Assembly (NCBI GenBank): GCA_049487715.1
Contig: CP150587.1
Coordinates: 186,001 to 250,000, forward strand
Reading direction: 5' to 3'
Source of the DNA: Pycnococcus provasolii
Lineage: Eukaryota; Chlorophyta; Pseudoscourfieldiophyceae; Pseudoscourfieldiales
DNA length: 64,000 nucleotides
Position 1 is the first letter of the stretch, and every line of letters begins with the position of its first letter. Both the position numbers and the translations under genes were made by a program. The notes beneath the pieces are model-generated. The model saw nothing but the letters and a program-made list of their open reading frames with translations, was not told the origin of the DNA and made no database searches. Positions 9,522 to 19,896 of this stretch are shown here, in pieces.

Positions 9522-10620
9522 TCACTTGCGTATGGGCAGGAGCAACCCAGCACCCTCGCGAACTGCGACGCCACAGCAACTCGCGCAGCACGCCAGGCGC
9601 CTAGAGAATGCGAAGGCAACGATCTGCCAAATGTGTGCACTTGCCTCATACGCCTGCCCTAAACGCTTGTGACGAAACAAGGTTGCCATACACCGTTGAT
9701 AAACCACGCACAAGTGTGGAAACCGTTGTACCGCGATTTCGAGATCCTCGGCGTCGAACACATGTGCAGGGTGAAGATCCTCGGCATACGCGCTCTCCAC
9801 GATGGACGCCAGGGTGTTCGCTCGATGCACAAGTGCGTTCTCGTCATCGCCAACACACACTTCGGAAGAGAACCGTTGCCAACCTTTGGCTCGGACGACG
9901 AGACTAACACCGACGTACACACTGTCCATATTCACCGTTAGGAAGCTCAATTGCAGTGTCACCACATTTGTCCGGCGGCGGAACGTCTTCTGGCGAGGCG
10001 TTGGCGGTGCTGTAGGCGGCCACATGGTGCCGACTTCGGTGATGAGCGCCTCCATCTTGCCTGCGACGTACGACTCACAACGCGCGTACACACTTGTAAC
10101 TCCGTGTTTCTTCTTCAAAGAAGCTGCCGCATCCTTTGCAATCTTTTGCGTGAATGCGATAGCTGTGGTCAATCCACCATGGTTGCGGAGAGGGGCAGAT
10201 TCACCATCGGTACGCGAGTTGAACATGATGTTGACACGCGGGCACAACTCGCTGACTTTTGCCGCTAGCTTTTGCATTATCGACGCATCGCGGCTGCCTA
10301 GCCTTGGCCCATCGTGAAAACTCATCGCGAAAGAACCATGCAGTGTGCGGAAAGTGCCACGCTTTGAAGCGAGGCCGCTGTGCTGCTCGCCGCTTGCCAA
10401 GCCACCGAGCCCGAGCTTCGGGTGACGATGATGGCGTTAAGACGTCGAGCCACCTCTTTGCGCGCTCCTCATGACCTGCACTAGGCAAGAAGTGCACGGT
10501 GAGCTTGGACAACTCGTCATCTGAAGCTGCCTTGCACCACGCGAACTCGCAGCTACACACACGAGCAGCAGAAGACATTCCCGTGGAGGACACTCTCGCG
10601 CGCTGGTTGGCCGCGGCCAT
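9522..10620 (-). pseudogene. THAP-type zinc-finger ORF joined out of frame to a second ORF
   Basis: From an ATG at 10620 a frame encodes a THAP-like N-terminal finger: CEFAWC (C-x4-C), then VHFLP and RAKRWLDVL, then WHFPHTAWF where THAP domains have C-x2-H-F. The Cys of that last pair is replaced by Lys. A second frame, open from about 10400 to 9522, continues with FAMSFHDGPRLGS and about 280 residues that I do not recognise. The two frames overlap at 10201-10400 and the second has no ATG of its own near its start, so they look like one gene broken by a frameshift, or two exons whose junction I cannot place. THAP fingers occur in P-element-like transposases and in cellular DNA-binding proteins; a transposase remnant is a reasonable guess only. 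Confidence 0.4.
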
Positions 10621-10787
10621 CGGTGGCCTTAAGACTGTCAGAATGGGACTCTTAATCTACCCTCCCCACTTCTGAATTCCTCATATTGGCCTCGAACCGG
10701 GATCCCCTTTCACTGGGGGGCTCCCTGCCCCCAGGGATGAAGTTCGGTGGATCGATTCCATGAACATCCGGATCGGATCAGTTCCGG

Positions 10788-12269
10788 ATGTTGATGACAA
10801 TAATAATGGTGCTGAAACGTTTGATGCTTGGCTTGATTGTTGAGTTGTTAATAAAGGTAGTTCCAGCCTTTAGACGCGGTGTTTACAGGGTTGGTGTGGT
10901 GCTAAAGGTAAATAATGCACCTTTGGTGGTCGACCCCCGTTGGTGGTGTGTCGGCTACTCTGACGAGTTTAATCAGGACGACGCACCTTTATTCACGCGC
11001 CTATGCCGACCGCTCGTGTACCGTCGGCATCGGTGTCCGCATCGGCGTCGGTGTCCGCATCGATGGCGGCGGCCGCATTCTTCTTCGTTGCTTAGCAGCT
11101 TGCATATCTCGTTTTTTGGACTTGTGAATAGTTTTCTTATGGTTATCGGGGCTTCGCTGTTGGCGTCTTCGTTGGCGTCTTCCCAGGCTCTGAAGAATAC
11201 TAATAAGCATCGAGGAGGAGGAGGAGGAGGAGGAGGGTGTGCGGCGCTCTTTGACCCTGAGCGAGGATGCACGTCACCTCGACCTACGCCGCCGTGCCTA
11301 GATGGCGCGTTCAAAGGAGGTTGGCTCACCTTGCACAAAACAACCGTCGGACGCGACGACGCAAAGCAGTTCCCGCCGGGTACCTTTGTGACGGACGATG
11401 TCATGCGCGCGCTGCCGGATACGGACGTCTTTGGCGTCAAGTGGAAGCCGAACCAACCGAAAAAAGAACTCGGTAACGCTAAATTTCGAAACTGCGCCAT
11501 CGTCTCAAGCAGCTCGACGCTGAAAAAGAAAAGGCTGGGGAAACAGATTGACGAGAACGACGTCATACTCAGGTTAAACAACGCGCCGACCAAGGGACAC
11601 GAAGTGGACGTCGGATCACGAACGACGGTGCGCTTCACGAACGAGGCGTACCAGGGCATGCGCGAACACGCGACGGAGGCGCTCGTCGGCAAGTGGCACA
11701 TTCAGAACCCGCGCGCGGATCGTCTGCCGAAGATGATGGCGAAGAAAATCCACCCCATCAACCCGCGCTTCATGAGGTACGCCGAGAAGAACATCGAGGC
11801 GGTGTACAAAGAACAGCCGACGAGCGGGTTCGTGTGCGCGGTGATGCTCATGCACGTGTGCGAGCGCGTCACCGCGTACGGCTTCACGGCGGGCAAGACG
11901 CTCAAGGCGTGGTACTTCGACAAACGGCCGAAAAACAAGAACGGGCCGCACAAGGGAAAGAAGTTCTGGCTGCGCAACAAGTCGTGGCAAATCGACCAGT
12001 GGCGTTTCGCGGACATGTCGCCTGCCGTCGACGTGAGAAAAGGAGGTGGAGGTGGCGGTGGCGCGCGGAAGGAGGCGGCGGAGGAGCGGCGGCGGAGCTT
12101 AAGTCCCAGCGAGCGCTCAAGCCAACGAGGTGAGGAGCAGGACGACGAATACGGAGGATCCGATCTATCGCCTATCACGCGCCGCTCTCGCACGTTGCTG
12201 CACAACATGAAGGGTGAGCGCCGATGCATAACCGACTTGGCGAACCACGGACTGCTCACCTTGCTGTAG
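10788..12269 (+). CDS. Divergent GT29 sialyltransferase-like protein
   Basis: A 493-residue frame from the ATG at 10788. A hydrophobic segment at about residues 104-131 (FFGLVNSFLMVIGASLLASS) looks like a signal anchor, so the 100 residues before it may be over-predicted and a later start or an intron is possible. The catalytic part has a modified sialylmotif L near residue 235 (CAIVSSSSTLKKKRLG, IDENDVILRLNNAP, VGSRTT), in which the usual G-N-S-G is replaced by serines, and a sialylmotif S near residue 344 (TSGFVCAVMLMHVCERVTAYGF). A glycine run after residue 415 leads to a basic/Ser-rich C-terminal tail of about 80 residues. The family is clear; loss of the motif L asparagine makes its donor use or activity uncertain. 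It is a second GT29 gene about 4 kb from the first. Confidence 0.8.
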   Translation: MLMTIIMVLKRLMLGLIVELLIKVVPAFRRGVYRVGVVLKVNNAPLVVDPRWWCVGYSDEFNQDDAPLFTRLCRPLVYRRHRCPHRRRCPHRWRRPHSSSLLSSLHISFFGLVNSFLMVIGASLLASSLASSQALKNTNKHRGGGGGGGGCAALFDPERGCTSPRPTPPCLDGAFKGGWLTLHKTTVGRDDAKQFPPGTFVTDDVMRALPDTDVFGVKWKPNQPKKELGNAKFRNCAIVSSSSTLKKKRLGKQIDENDVILRLNNAPTKGHEVDVGSRTTVRFTNEAYQGMREHATEALVGKWHIQNPRADRLPKMMAKKIHPINPRFMRYAEKNIEAVYKEQPTSGFVCAVMLMHVCERVTAYGFTAGKTLKAWYFDKRPKNKNGPHKGKKFWLRNKSWQIDQWRFADMSPAVDVRKGGGGGGGARKEAAEERRRSLSPSERSSQRGEEQDDEYGGSDLSPITRRSRTLLHNMKGERRCITDLANHGLLTLL

Positions 12270-12788
12270 AGTGCAGTGCTTGCCTGATGTTGAACATTGG
12301 CATTGTTGTTCATTTCTTCAAATTAATAATTGCGTGTATCAATATTTTACGAATAATACATTACATTACATTACATACATATTGCTTATTTGCTTCCTGG
12401 CTGGTATGAATTCGTGTCCGTGCTCATCGGGCGGTCGCCCGCCGAACGAATCGATGTGACGTTAGAACGGCTGGCATCACGCATTCTTTGCCGCTGAGAT
12501 GAGGCGTCGTGCGTAAGCCAGCTCTCCAGCTTATATACATACGTATTGTATACATACAGTAGTATGAAAAACGCAAAGTTGTTTCGCCTCAAGATTCGTC
12601 AGGACTTCCTCTTGCCTGGGGGGATATGTATGGACAATTCGTCTAATAAAACCTTCCAAGGGATTTCTAACTTTCGAACTTTCCTTGTAAAAGTGAGTGC
12701 TCGTTACACTCCCAAACAATTTTAAAAACTGCCCCCAACCCCCCCCGGGCGATTCCTTGGCAGGCTCCCAGCACCACGTTAGCTTCGG
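12270..12788. other. Spacer without a recognised gene
   Basis: A/T-rich sequence with short TTACATTACA repeats (12358-12380) and a C-rich tract (12727-12750). Nothing else identified. Confidence 0.5.
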
Positions 12789-14483
12789 CTACGGCTTCTT
12801 CAAGGTGCACTTGTAGTCTTCGCACGACGCTGTGATTTTTTGGTTATTGTTGAAGGCCTCGGCACCATCGAACATGCCGTCCATGTATGTCACCTTGGAC
12901 GTATCCCACCCGCTGATGTCTTGATTGAATTCCCAGGCATAATAGAACATATTGGACATGTCCGTCACCTCTGCCGTATTCCACTTGCTGATGTCTTGAT
13001 TGAAGGACGTGGCACCATCGAACATAGATCTCATGTCCGTCACCTTGGACGTATCCCACCCGCTGATGTCTTGATTGAAGAATTCGACGGCAGGATTCTC
13101 GTCACGGCTGAACAGGTAACTCATGTCCGTCACCTCTGACGTATCCCACTCAGAGATCTCACCAAACAGAATAGTGGCAAGTTTTTGATTCCAAATCCAC
13201 GCTCCAACACGTTCTTTCAATTCATCATTATCTGCCACGACCAACTTAGATTGTGCAGCCTCGAGACAATCCTCGTTGGCGGGGAGGCCCTGCTTGAGCT
13301 TGGAAATCTCATCATCCTTGGCGGCGAGGTCCTCCTCGAGCTTTTTGATTTTTTCATCCTGATTCTCAGTAGGGCAATCTGGGCCAGGCGCCTCCTCAGA
13401 ATCAGTTTCATGGAATTCCATGACTGTTGAAACCAAACTGTGGAATTCATGGAAATCTGTCGACGTGGATGTTGACCCGCCCGTCGACAGCGTTCCAGGA
13501 GGATCACAGGAGCACCAGTCGTCCGGTTCGTACCCAGTGAGGCACCAGTACCATCCATCGCATGTGTTGGTACACCCATTCTGTTTTTCAACGCCGCAAT
13601 ACTCCGTGTCCGTCCACTCAGCCAGGCATGCCGTTTCCACTGAAGCGGGGCCATTGAAATCGCACTTGCCAGTGTTGCCACTGTCGAGAAGGCGCCGGCG
13701 GCGAGACTTCTCAGCCACGATGGTGTCAGTCATCACGATCGTTCCATCCTCCTTGGTCACATTCAGCGACGTTGCCGTAACGTTGATGACATCGCCACGC
13801 GCCGAGTAAAACGCGACGGCGTTTGCCTTGCCTGGCGCGCCACCGTGTGTCTCTGCGCCGGTGATGGTGTAGAACAGGGAGGAGCCGTCCGGCTTATCGA
13901 GCGTCAGCGAGTCGATCGCGCGGAGAGCCGACGCTGACTTCTTCACCGCGTTGTAGATGGAATCCGTCTTCGTCACCTTTGCTGTCGCCGAAGGCTTGCT
14001 GGACCCCTTCGCGTATGTGATGCCAGTCTTGCTGTCCGTCTTCGTCTCCTTGCTATTCTCGACGACCACCGCGACGAGGCCGACGATGACGCCCACGAGG
14101 GCGCACAGGATGAGCAAGAGAACACCGCTGAAGGTCATGAGTCGCTTGGCTGTCTTCTTGGAACCTTTGTACAGCTCCGCACCACGAGCAAGCTCCATGG
14201 GCGCGACCGTTCCGTCACCGTCGACGTCGAACACCTTGAGCGTTGGTTGGATCTCCTTGGGCAGCGTCTTGATGGCGATAGAGCCCTCCTTGTTCGCCTT
14301 CTTCAACTCCACGTATGTGGTAGCCATCTCCGTGAGCTCACCCATCTCGAGTTTCCCGTTTCCCTCCTCGTCGATCTCACGCAAGAAAGGCTGCACGTTC
14401 TCCGGGAACGCCTTGATGGAGATGCCGTCGTCGTTCGCAAAGATTGGATCTGCGAAAATCGGAATCGATCGCATTTTCAACAT
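12789..14483 (-). CDS. Single-pass membrane protein with EF-hand-like N-terminus and BspA/DUF285 repeats
   Basis: A 564-residue protein from the ATG at 14483. Residues about 30-110 hold two EF-hand-like segments ([14 protein letters not shown] and [14 protein letters not shown]). A transmembrane helix follows at about residues 119-141 ([20 protein letters not shown]). The distal part carries a Cys-rich segment (about 270-330), a short coiled coil (about 370-395), and then four DUF285/BspA-type repeats: W-D-T-S-x-V-T-D-M, M-F-D-G-A, FNQDIS. DUF285 repeats are known from bacterial surface proteins and many protist genes, and form leucine-rich-repeat-like solenoids. The likely topology is cytosolic EF-hands and extracellular repeats, suggesting a surface or adhesion role; this is inference. 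A copia fragment lies immediately beyond its start. Confidence 0.8.
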   Translation of the reverse strand: MLKMRSIPIFADPIFANDDGISIKAFPENVQPFLREIDEEGNGKLEMGELTEMATTYVELKKANKEGSIAIKTLPKEIQPTLKVFDVDGDGTVAPMELARGAELYKGSKKTAKRLMTFSGVLLLILCALVGVIVGLVAVVVENSKETKTDSKTGITYAKGSSKPSATAKVTKTDSIYNAVKKSASALRAIDSLTLDKPDGSSLFYTITGAETHGGAPGKANAVAFYSARGDVINVTATSLNVTKEDGTIVMTDTIVAEKSRRRRLLDSGNTGKCDFNGPASVETACLAEWTDTEYCGVEKQNGCTNTCDGWYWCLTGYEPDDWCSCDPPGTLSTGGSTSTSTDFHEFHSLVSTVMEFHETDSEEAPGPDCPTENQDEKIKKLEEDLAAKDDEISKLKQGLPANEDCLEAAQSKLVVADNDELKERVGAWIWNQKLATILFGEISEWDTSEVTDMSYLFSRDENPAVEFFNQDISGWDTSKVTDMRSMFDGATSFNQDISKWNTAEVTDMSNMFYYAWEFNQDISGWDTSKVTYMDGMFDGAEAFNNNQKITASCEDYKCTLKKP

Positions 14484-14485
14484 TA

Positions 14486-14676
14486 AAGTTGAACACCGAC
14501 GTCAGATGATCCGACTGAGCCAGCAGAAGTACATTCAGGACCTCATTACGCAGTACAATGTCGTCGAGGATCCAAAGGTCACCGCACCAATGTCTACTTC
14601 ATATCAACTGGTTCAGCGCACAGATCAACTTTCTGAAAAGGAGATAACCTCAACAATACATATATACGTTGTCTAG
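14486..14676 (+). mobile_element. Ty1/copia reverse-transcriptase fragment
   Basis: A short + strand open stretch encodes [20 protein letters not shown] followed by VVEDPKVTAPMS. This matches the copia polyprotein segment after the reverse-transcriptase core, where (E)x(R)-x-LSQ-x-KYI-x-LL leads to PV-TPM. It ends at a TAG and the neighbouring sequence shows no LTR, integrase or gag that I can recognise. It abuts the start of the DUF285 gene on the other strand, so it is a truncated relic. Confidence 0.65.
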
Positions 14677-15081
14677 TTCGGGGTTAGTCTCACATACCGC
14701 CGCTCTGATGTAATCTGCAAGGTCACGTCCAACCAAGACTTTGTCCGCTTTTCCAATTCTTTGAGCAGGATAACACGCCAAGACGTGTGGCGGCAAAACG
14801 CAGCAGAAAATGTTGTCGTCCGAATACCATGACGCCTTCTTCTTTGTGTTTTCATCTCTATCTTGCGCCTTTGCTGAACTACAAGACCGCTGCTTCGGTC
14901 GGGAACCCTGCTGAATTCCCCCGTGCCAATCTGGATCCCCAAACGAACCTTAAGGGTGTGCAGCAGCTTGAGCTTGCCTTGGAATTGGATTTAATTGGGT
15001 TTGGTGTGCTGATCTTGCTGTGTTGCTGTGGAGTGAGCTGTGGAGCTGTTGAGCAGTTGAGCTGTTGAGCAGTTGAGATAG
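14677..15081. other. Spacer with short repeats
   Basis: Possibly further decayed copia sequence (14680-14900), then GAGCTGTTGAGCAGTTGAGC-type repeats at 15025-15078 just before the BTB gene. No separate gene supported. Confidence 0.45.
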
Positions 15082-17010
15082 ATGCCCTGTGTCTCTGTTG
15101 GCTCTCATGGTGGTGACCGTGTTGACAAGGCGTTGACGATGATGAGAGCAGCTCGGACTCAAGGAGGTCGTTTTCAAGGAGGCCCCCAGGGCTTAAGGCG
15201 TCGTCGTAGTCACAGGCACAGGCATGCTGAAGAAGTTTTAATTGGTCGGTTTGGCACGAATGCTCGTCTTAAGGTGGTATGTATGGCGTCGCCGTACCGC
15301 AACGCGTACAACGCCGCGTACAGCTCTTCTTCGTCTTCGTCTTCCAGTTGGGAGCCGCCCGGGGTTTCGCTCGTTGAGAAAGCGCGCAAGTCAATCACGA
15401 CGACGCAAGAGTACGTGGCTAGGGTAGCCACGCCGTCTTCGAATCCTGCGCTAAACGCTGGGATATGGGTCGTCGCATTCACCGTCGCAGCGGCGTGCGT
15501 GAAACTGGCCATGCCCGCCTTGCCAGAAACTTCTCAAGCAAAGAAAGACGACATTAACCGAAGCGCTCGCCGTGTCGACAGAGGCGCGAACAGCGTATCG
15601 ATTAGCGAACGAATTCAACTGCTTGGCGAAACCGTCACAAACAGACTCTTAGGGGAAGAAAATGCCATCAGCAGACAACCACGCATAGCCGACGCCAAGC
15701 AGCGGCCTGCGGCATCAAACTTGTCGGGCCGCGACGAAGCTTGCGCCGTCGCGTCGAACAACGCCGCGGAACTGCAAGAGTCGCAGGCGGCACTGTACCG
15801 AGGCGCATTGTCAAATAGCGACCTCGCCATGTTCGACCTACGCTTCATCGCAGTCGCCGACGTCGTGAGTGGCAGCATATCCGCAAACATATCAGACACA
15901 GGCGCTGGCGAGGTTTCAGATACACAAACGACATTCAACCCAGGGAAGGTCAACGTCGCGAGCGTCGAGAACTACTTCCAACGACAGGCGCTCATTCACG
16001 GACACCTCTACGTCGAAGGTGGCATGTGGTCAGAGCCGAGCTTCCGAGAGACGGAGGTACTCGCGCACCGCGCCGTCCTCGCGATCAGCGCGCCGCTTCG
16101 CCAGAAAATGGTCGCGCTCGAGGCCAAGCACACGAAAATAACAACCATCGAGCTTCCGACGACGCCCGGGTGGGCACTGCGCGCGGCGGTCGATTATGTG
16201 TACACAGGGCGAACGACGGATTTGACAAACGACCGTGTTCTCATGATGTGCGCCGTCGCGACACAGCTCGGCCTGTCTACGCTCGAGCAGCTGTGCACGC
16301 GCCGCGTCATCAGCCGGATTTCCGTCGACACGTGCGCACGATGGCTTGCGATTTCCTCGAAACTCGATCTCCAGGAACCGAGCAAGGTGTTTGACGAGTA
16401 CGCGAGAGCGAACTTCGAGAGCGTCGCGCAGACGCCTGACTTTTTGCGACTGCCGATGCCGCTCGTGAGAAGCCTCCTGAGTGCGCACGACCTGAACACT
16501 CCCACGGGCGAGGAGGCTGTATTTGACGCGCTGCTGCACTGGACTGGCGCAAACATGGAATCGCCTGAGTTGGTGGAGGAGGCGTGCAATACGCTGCTGC
16601 CGCTCGTGCGCTTCCCGCTCATGCGAAGCGCGAATCTGGTCGCGCTGAAAAGTCGCGTCAGCACGAAGGAATGTCCGGTTTTGAACGCGCTGTACTCTAG
16701 CCTCGAGCCTCTTCTGCTGGAGGCTGTGACTTACCAGCTCGCGAGCTCGGAGGAACGCGACATGTTCGTCAAGCAGAACAATCACCTGCAATTGCTCATC
16801 AAGCGCCGCACCCCCGTGAGCTCATTTGGTAAACCTCGTGCGGCGAATCACGAGTGGTGGATGGGCCCTTACCATCGCGTGTCGTCCGATGCTGTGATGG
16901 CGGGCTACGATAGCGGCGAGAGCAATAAAGAAGCCGCCGCCGCCGCCAAGGCGAGTGGCGGTGGCGGTGGCGGTGGCGGTGCTCCTGCTGCTGCCGCTTC
17001 TTACAGGTAA
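15082..17010 (+). CDS. Membrane-anchored BTB/POZ-BACK protein
   Basis: A 642-residue frame from the ATG at 15082; an alternative ATG at 15283 (MASPYRNAYN, 575 residues) may be the true start because the first 67 residues look unstructured. A hydrophobic helix (GIWVVAFTVAAACVKLAM, about residues 126-144) suggests membrane anchoring. A BTB/POZ-like domain spans about residues 300-385 (HGHLYVEGG, FRETEVLAHRAVLAISAPLR, AVDYVYTG), followed by a BACK-type helical region to about 500. The C-terminus is Gly/Ala-rich. BTB-BACK proteins commonly serve as substrate adaptors for Cullin-3 ubiquitin ligases; a membrane-tethered adaptor is the inferred role. Its 3' end faces the FLU-like gene, 266 bp away. 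Confidence 0.8.
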   Translation: MPCVSVGSHGGDRVDKALTMMRAARTQGGRFQGGPQGLRRRRSHRHRHAEEVLIGRFGTNARLKVVCMASPYRNAYNAAYSSSSSSSSSWEPPGVSLVEKARKSITTTQEYVARVATPSSNPALNAGIWVVAFTVAAACVKLAMPALPETSQAKKDDINRSARRVDRGANSVSISERIQLLGETVTNRLLGEENAISRQPRIADAKQRPAASNLSGRDEACAVASNNAAELQESQAALYRGALSNSDLAMFDLRFIAVADVVSGSISANISDTGAGEVSDTQTTFNPGKVNVASVENYFQRQALIHGHLYVEGGMWSEPSFRETEVLAHRAVLAISAPLRQKMVALEAKHTKITTIELPTTPGWALRAAVDYVYTGRTTDLTNDRVLMMCAVATQLGLSTLEQLCTRRVISRISVDTCARWLAISSKLDLQEPSKVFDEYARANFESVAQTPDFLRLPMPLVRSLLSAHDLNTPTGEEAVFDALLHWTGANMESPELVEEACNTLLPLVRFPLMRSANLVALKSRVSTKECPVLNALYSSLEPLLLEAVTYQLASSEERDMFVKQNNHLQLLIKRRTPVSSFGKPRAANHEWWMGPYHRVSSDAVMAGYDSGESNKEAAAAAKASGGGGGGGGAPAAAASYR

Positions 17011-17276
17011 TACACATAATGATAAAACAACATTTCTTTACAAATATAAATAGTATTACACATGTTGTTTCATTGGTTTCATGATCACTTTGCTCCTAAT
17101 CAGACACTGCTGATAGAGTGATACAACCTTCCATATCACCTGCGCAATGTACAAAAATGCGCAGTGAATGGCACCGATGAATGGGCTGATCAACATTTGG
17201 AGAAAGTGAATGGTGTGAATGGACGACCGTTGAACAAAGTAAAGTGCAACATTACTGAATGAGCAATCACAGCTCA

Positions 17277-18529
17277 CTAGTCGTCGAGGTCGATGCTGCG
17301 CATCGCTCGAAGAGATGCGTCGTACCAGAGACCCGCCGACTCGAGCTCGCCAACCTCGGCAAACGCGTCGCCAACCTCACCGGCGAGGTCGTCGTGAGTG
17401 AAATCCATCGGCGGTCCCTTTCCGACGAGTGCGCACGTACCGTCGCCGCCAGCGGAAAGGTCCGCAGCCATGAGCAGCCGCTTCAGCGCAGTGTCGTGCT
17501 GCCCAAGCTCCGTCAGAGCGCGCGCCGCGCCGCGCGCGGTGGCAACACTTGCGCGCCGACTTCCGAGCGTTGCTGCAAGCGACATTGCAGTTTCGTACGA
17601 CTCGAGGGCAGCCGCAGGCTCACCCGCGGAAAGGCACTCGCCCGCACGTTCCATGGCGGCGCGCAGCTTGCGACGCGCGTCCGCGACGGAGTTCACGCCG
17701 TCATCGACGCGTTCGGTGGGATGCGCGGCAGCTGGTTGCTGAAGACTCCGCTCGAGCGTGGAGCGCAGCTGTTCTGCAGCCTCGACGCGTTTTCTCTGCG
17801 CCTCCGCGAGTCCTAGAATGGCGTCCTCGTCATCCTGCGCGGCGACGGCGGCATCCACCTCCGCCGAAGCCAACGCCGCGTATGCATTTTGGTTGCTTTC
17901 ATCCTGCTTGACGACCTGGGATGCGGCGTTGTTTGTTCGCAGCTCCTTGTTGAGTTCCTTCACGGAGTGCACGAGTTTTTCGAGCCGAACGCGTCGTCGC
18001 GACGCGATGCTCCCTCCCACGACACTCCCAACGAGCAGGACTGTTTGAAGCACGAGCAGCGGCGGTGCAAGCCGTCCGAGTGCCGTGTTGGCGTAGTACT
18101 CCTTCACGGTTGGCGGCGCCTTGCCAGTCGCCTGTGCGGTCGCGACCCGTTCGGATTTGAGTTTGCGTCCTTCTGTGGCGAGCGCACCCGCCGCGCCAAT
18201 CGCCGCGACCCCCCCGATCCGCGCCGTCCACCTCAGGATACGTTCGTCCGCGTCGTCGGTGTACGGACTTGGAGAAGGATTGGAGGAGGACTGCTGCGTC
18301 TGATCCTGATCGTCATCCCCCAAACTCTCTCTTGTAAGAGGTGACGACGACGACGATGCCGACGAAGCTATCTTCCCAGAAACCAAATCACCACGAGAAT
18401 GACGCGAGTAAAAACCACCAGAGACATACCAAAACCAGAGACATGAAAACCAGAATGAGAAACACGAGAACGAGAAGAACAAACGTGAGAGCGTGCGGGG
18501 CGGACACGAACGGCGGGCATGGCGATCAT
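17277..18529 (-). CDS. FLU: FLU-like TPR protein, plastid regulator of tetrapyrrole synthesis (two exons)
   Basis: I join exon 1 (18529-18430) and exon 2 (18367-17277) across a 62-nt intron (GTATGT...GATAG); this gives 396 residues. Without the intron the frame has no usable ATG. The N-terminus (MIAMPAVRVRPARSHVCSSR) is a plausible transit peptide. Two hydrophobic segments lie at about 82-96 and 134-152, followed by a basic coiled coil (RRVRLEKLVHSVKELNKEL) and C-terminal TPR-like helices at about 263-385, ending DAFAEVGELESAGLWYDASL. The order membrane helix, coiled coil, TPR and the detailed sequence parallel FLU of Arabidopsis and its Chlamydomonas homologue, which bind glutamyl-tRNA reductase and restrain 5-aminolevulinate synthesis. 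A generic TPR membrane protein is the alternative. Confidence 0.75.
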
Positions 18530-19896
18530 TCCGATTCCGAATTCCGGGGGGGGGGGGGGAATGCCCCCCAGGGGGAACAAATCGATCGAATGCCCTGCCC
18601 CCTCCTGGGGGATCCCCCCTTGAGCCATTGGGATTTTGGTATTGGAACTCCTCCTATCCCCTCCCTCCTCCACGTCACCACGTGCCAGGGCCCAGGGGAG
18701 GCAATGGAGAGGTCCTTCTTCTTAGTTTTGGTTGGTTGGGGATCCCGCTCCGGTTATGGGGTTGATAGTTATTCCTTGGAGGATTTATCCGGAAAGTATT
18801 CAACCACCGTCCGTCAGCCTCATGTTGACATGTTCGACACATCGCTGGCACAGTGCACGTTGCACTCATTGCCGCCTGTCTCGACGCGCTTGGTGTGCCG
18901 GACGATCGGCTCCCCGCTGATTTCCTTTTCGGATTCAGCATGGTGGGAGATATCGACGACTCCGGCATGCACCGCGTGGTTGCGGCAACCGAGGATGCAA
19001 TCTTCTCGGCGGAATACGAGTCCTTCGTCCACGGGGCTCACGCTTCCAATCGTGTCCTTAAGCGCAGGCTGGCTAAACACCATTCCCGGATGGCTACCAC
19101 GCCAAGCCGCGCTTTCGTTGACGCGTGCGGAGGAGGAAAAAGAGGATCTTCAAGCGATGGCGCGATCGGTGGCGCGCGTCGCCGCTCAAGAAGCGTCGTG
19201 GCAGGCGGTGCGCGGCGAAGGCAACGGAGGAGATACCACGAAGACATGCGTTCATGGCGTGAAGGCATTCACGACGACGACGACGACGACTCCCATCAAA
19301 GAGACGACGACGACGACGAAGACGACGGCTCAAACAATCACAACCACAACCACAACCACATCATCATTGACGGGAATAATACCGCCAGTTAGGGGTTTAT
19401 GGTTTATGTTTATGGTTTCAATGGGGACCTGAAGATACTTGGCAAGTGATAACGCCAAGGTTCTTTTCCTTGACGCGTTTGATGCCCAAAGTGATAAGGC
19501 AATGAAGGCTTTGGATTCTCTTCCCCTTCATATGCCTACCCCTCAGGGAATATCCGGTGGGGATCCCGGTGGGCGCGGTGGCTCGCCCCCTGCAGCCGGG
19601 GCAGACGCGCTTGGAAAACCCCTCCCGAGCTACTCTTTCTCCTTGTCCCGGTTGTCCCCCAACAACAACCGATAGTACCCAAACCTGAAACCCCCACCAA
19701 GTTACCCTGTTGCTTTCCCGGGCAACTAAGTTGTTCGTTTCCCGCGCGATTCCCCAAGTGTAACCACCATTCTTCTTCCTCCCAACAACCATCTTGAGCA
19801 GTGGCCCAGTGTCGAAACCTTCTTATTATTTCAAAAAGAAGACAATAAAGTATTTATTACAAATACTACACGAATATATTTATCATTTGAATTTCT
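18530..19896. other. Spacer with possible retroelement scrap and microsatellites
   Basis: A G16 run lies at 18545-18560. From 18829 a + strand stretch without a start codon encodes LGVPDDRLPADFLFGFSMVG followed by DIDDSGMHRVV, which has the look of a retroelement polymerase segment (GF-x-x-G-D-x-x-x-S-G), then becomes low complexity. (GAC)n and (CACAAC)n runs follow at 19270-19370. I support no intact gene. Confidence 0.4.

Noticed and set aside
10680-10740. Possible tRNA T-arm (GGTTCGAGG on the minus strand)
   Set aside because: The flanking bases cannot form the T stem and no acceptor or anticodon arm can be drawn. I found no convincing tRNA or rRNA anywhere in the window.
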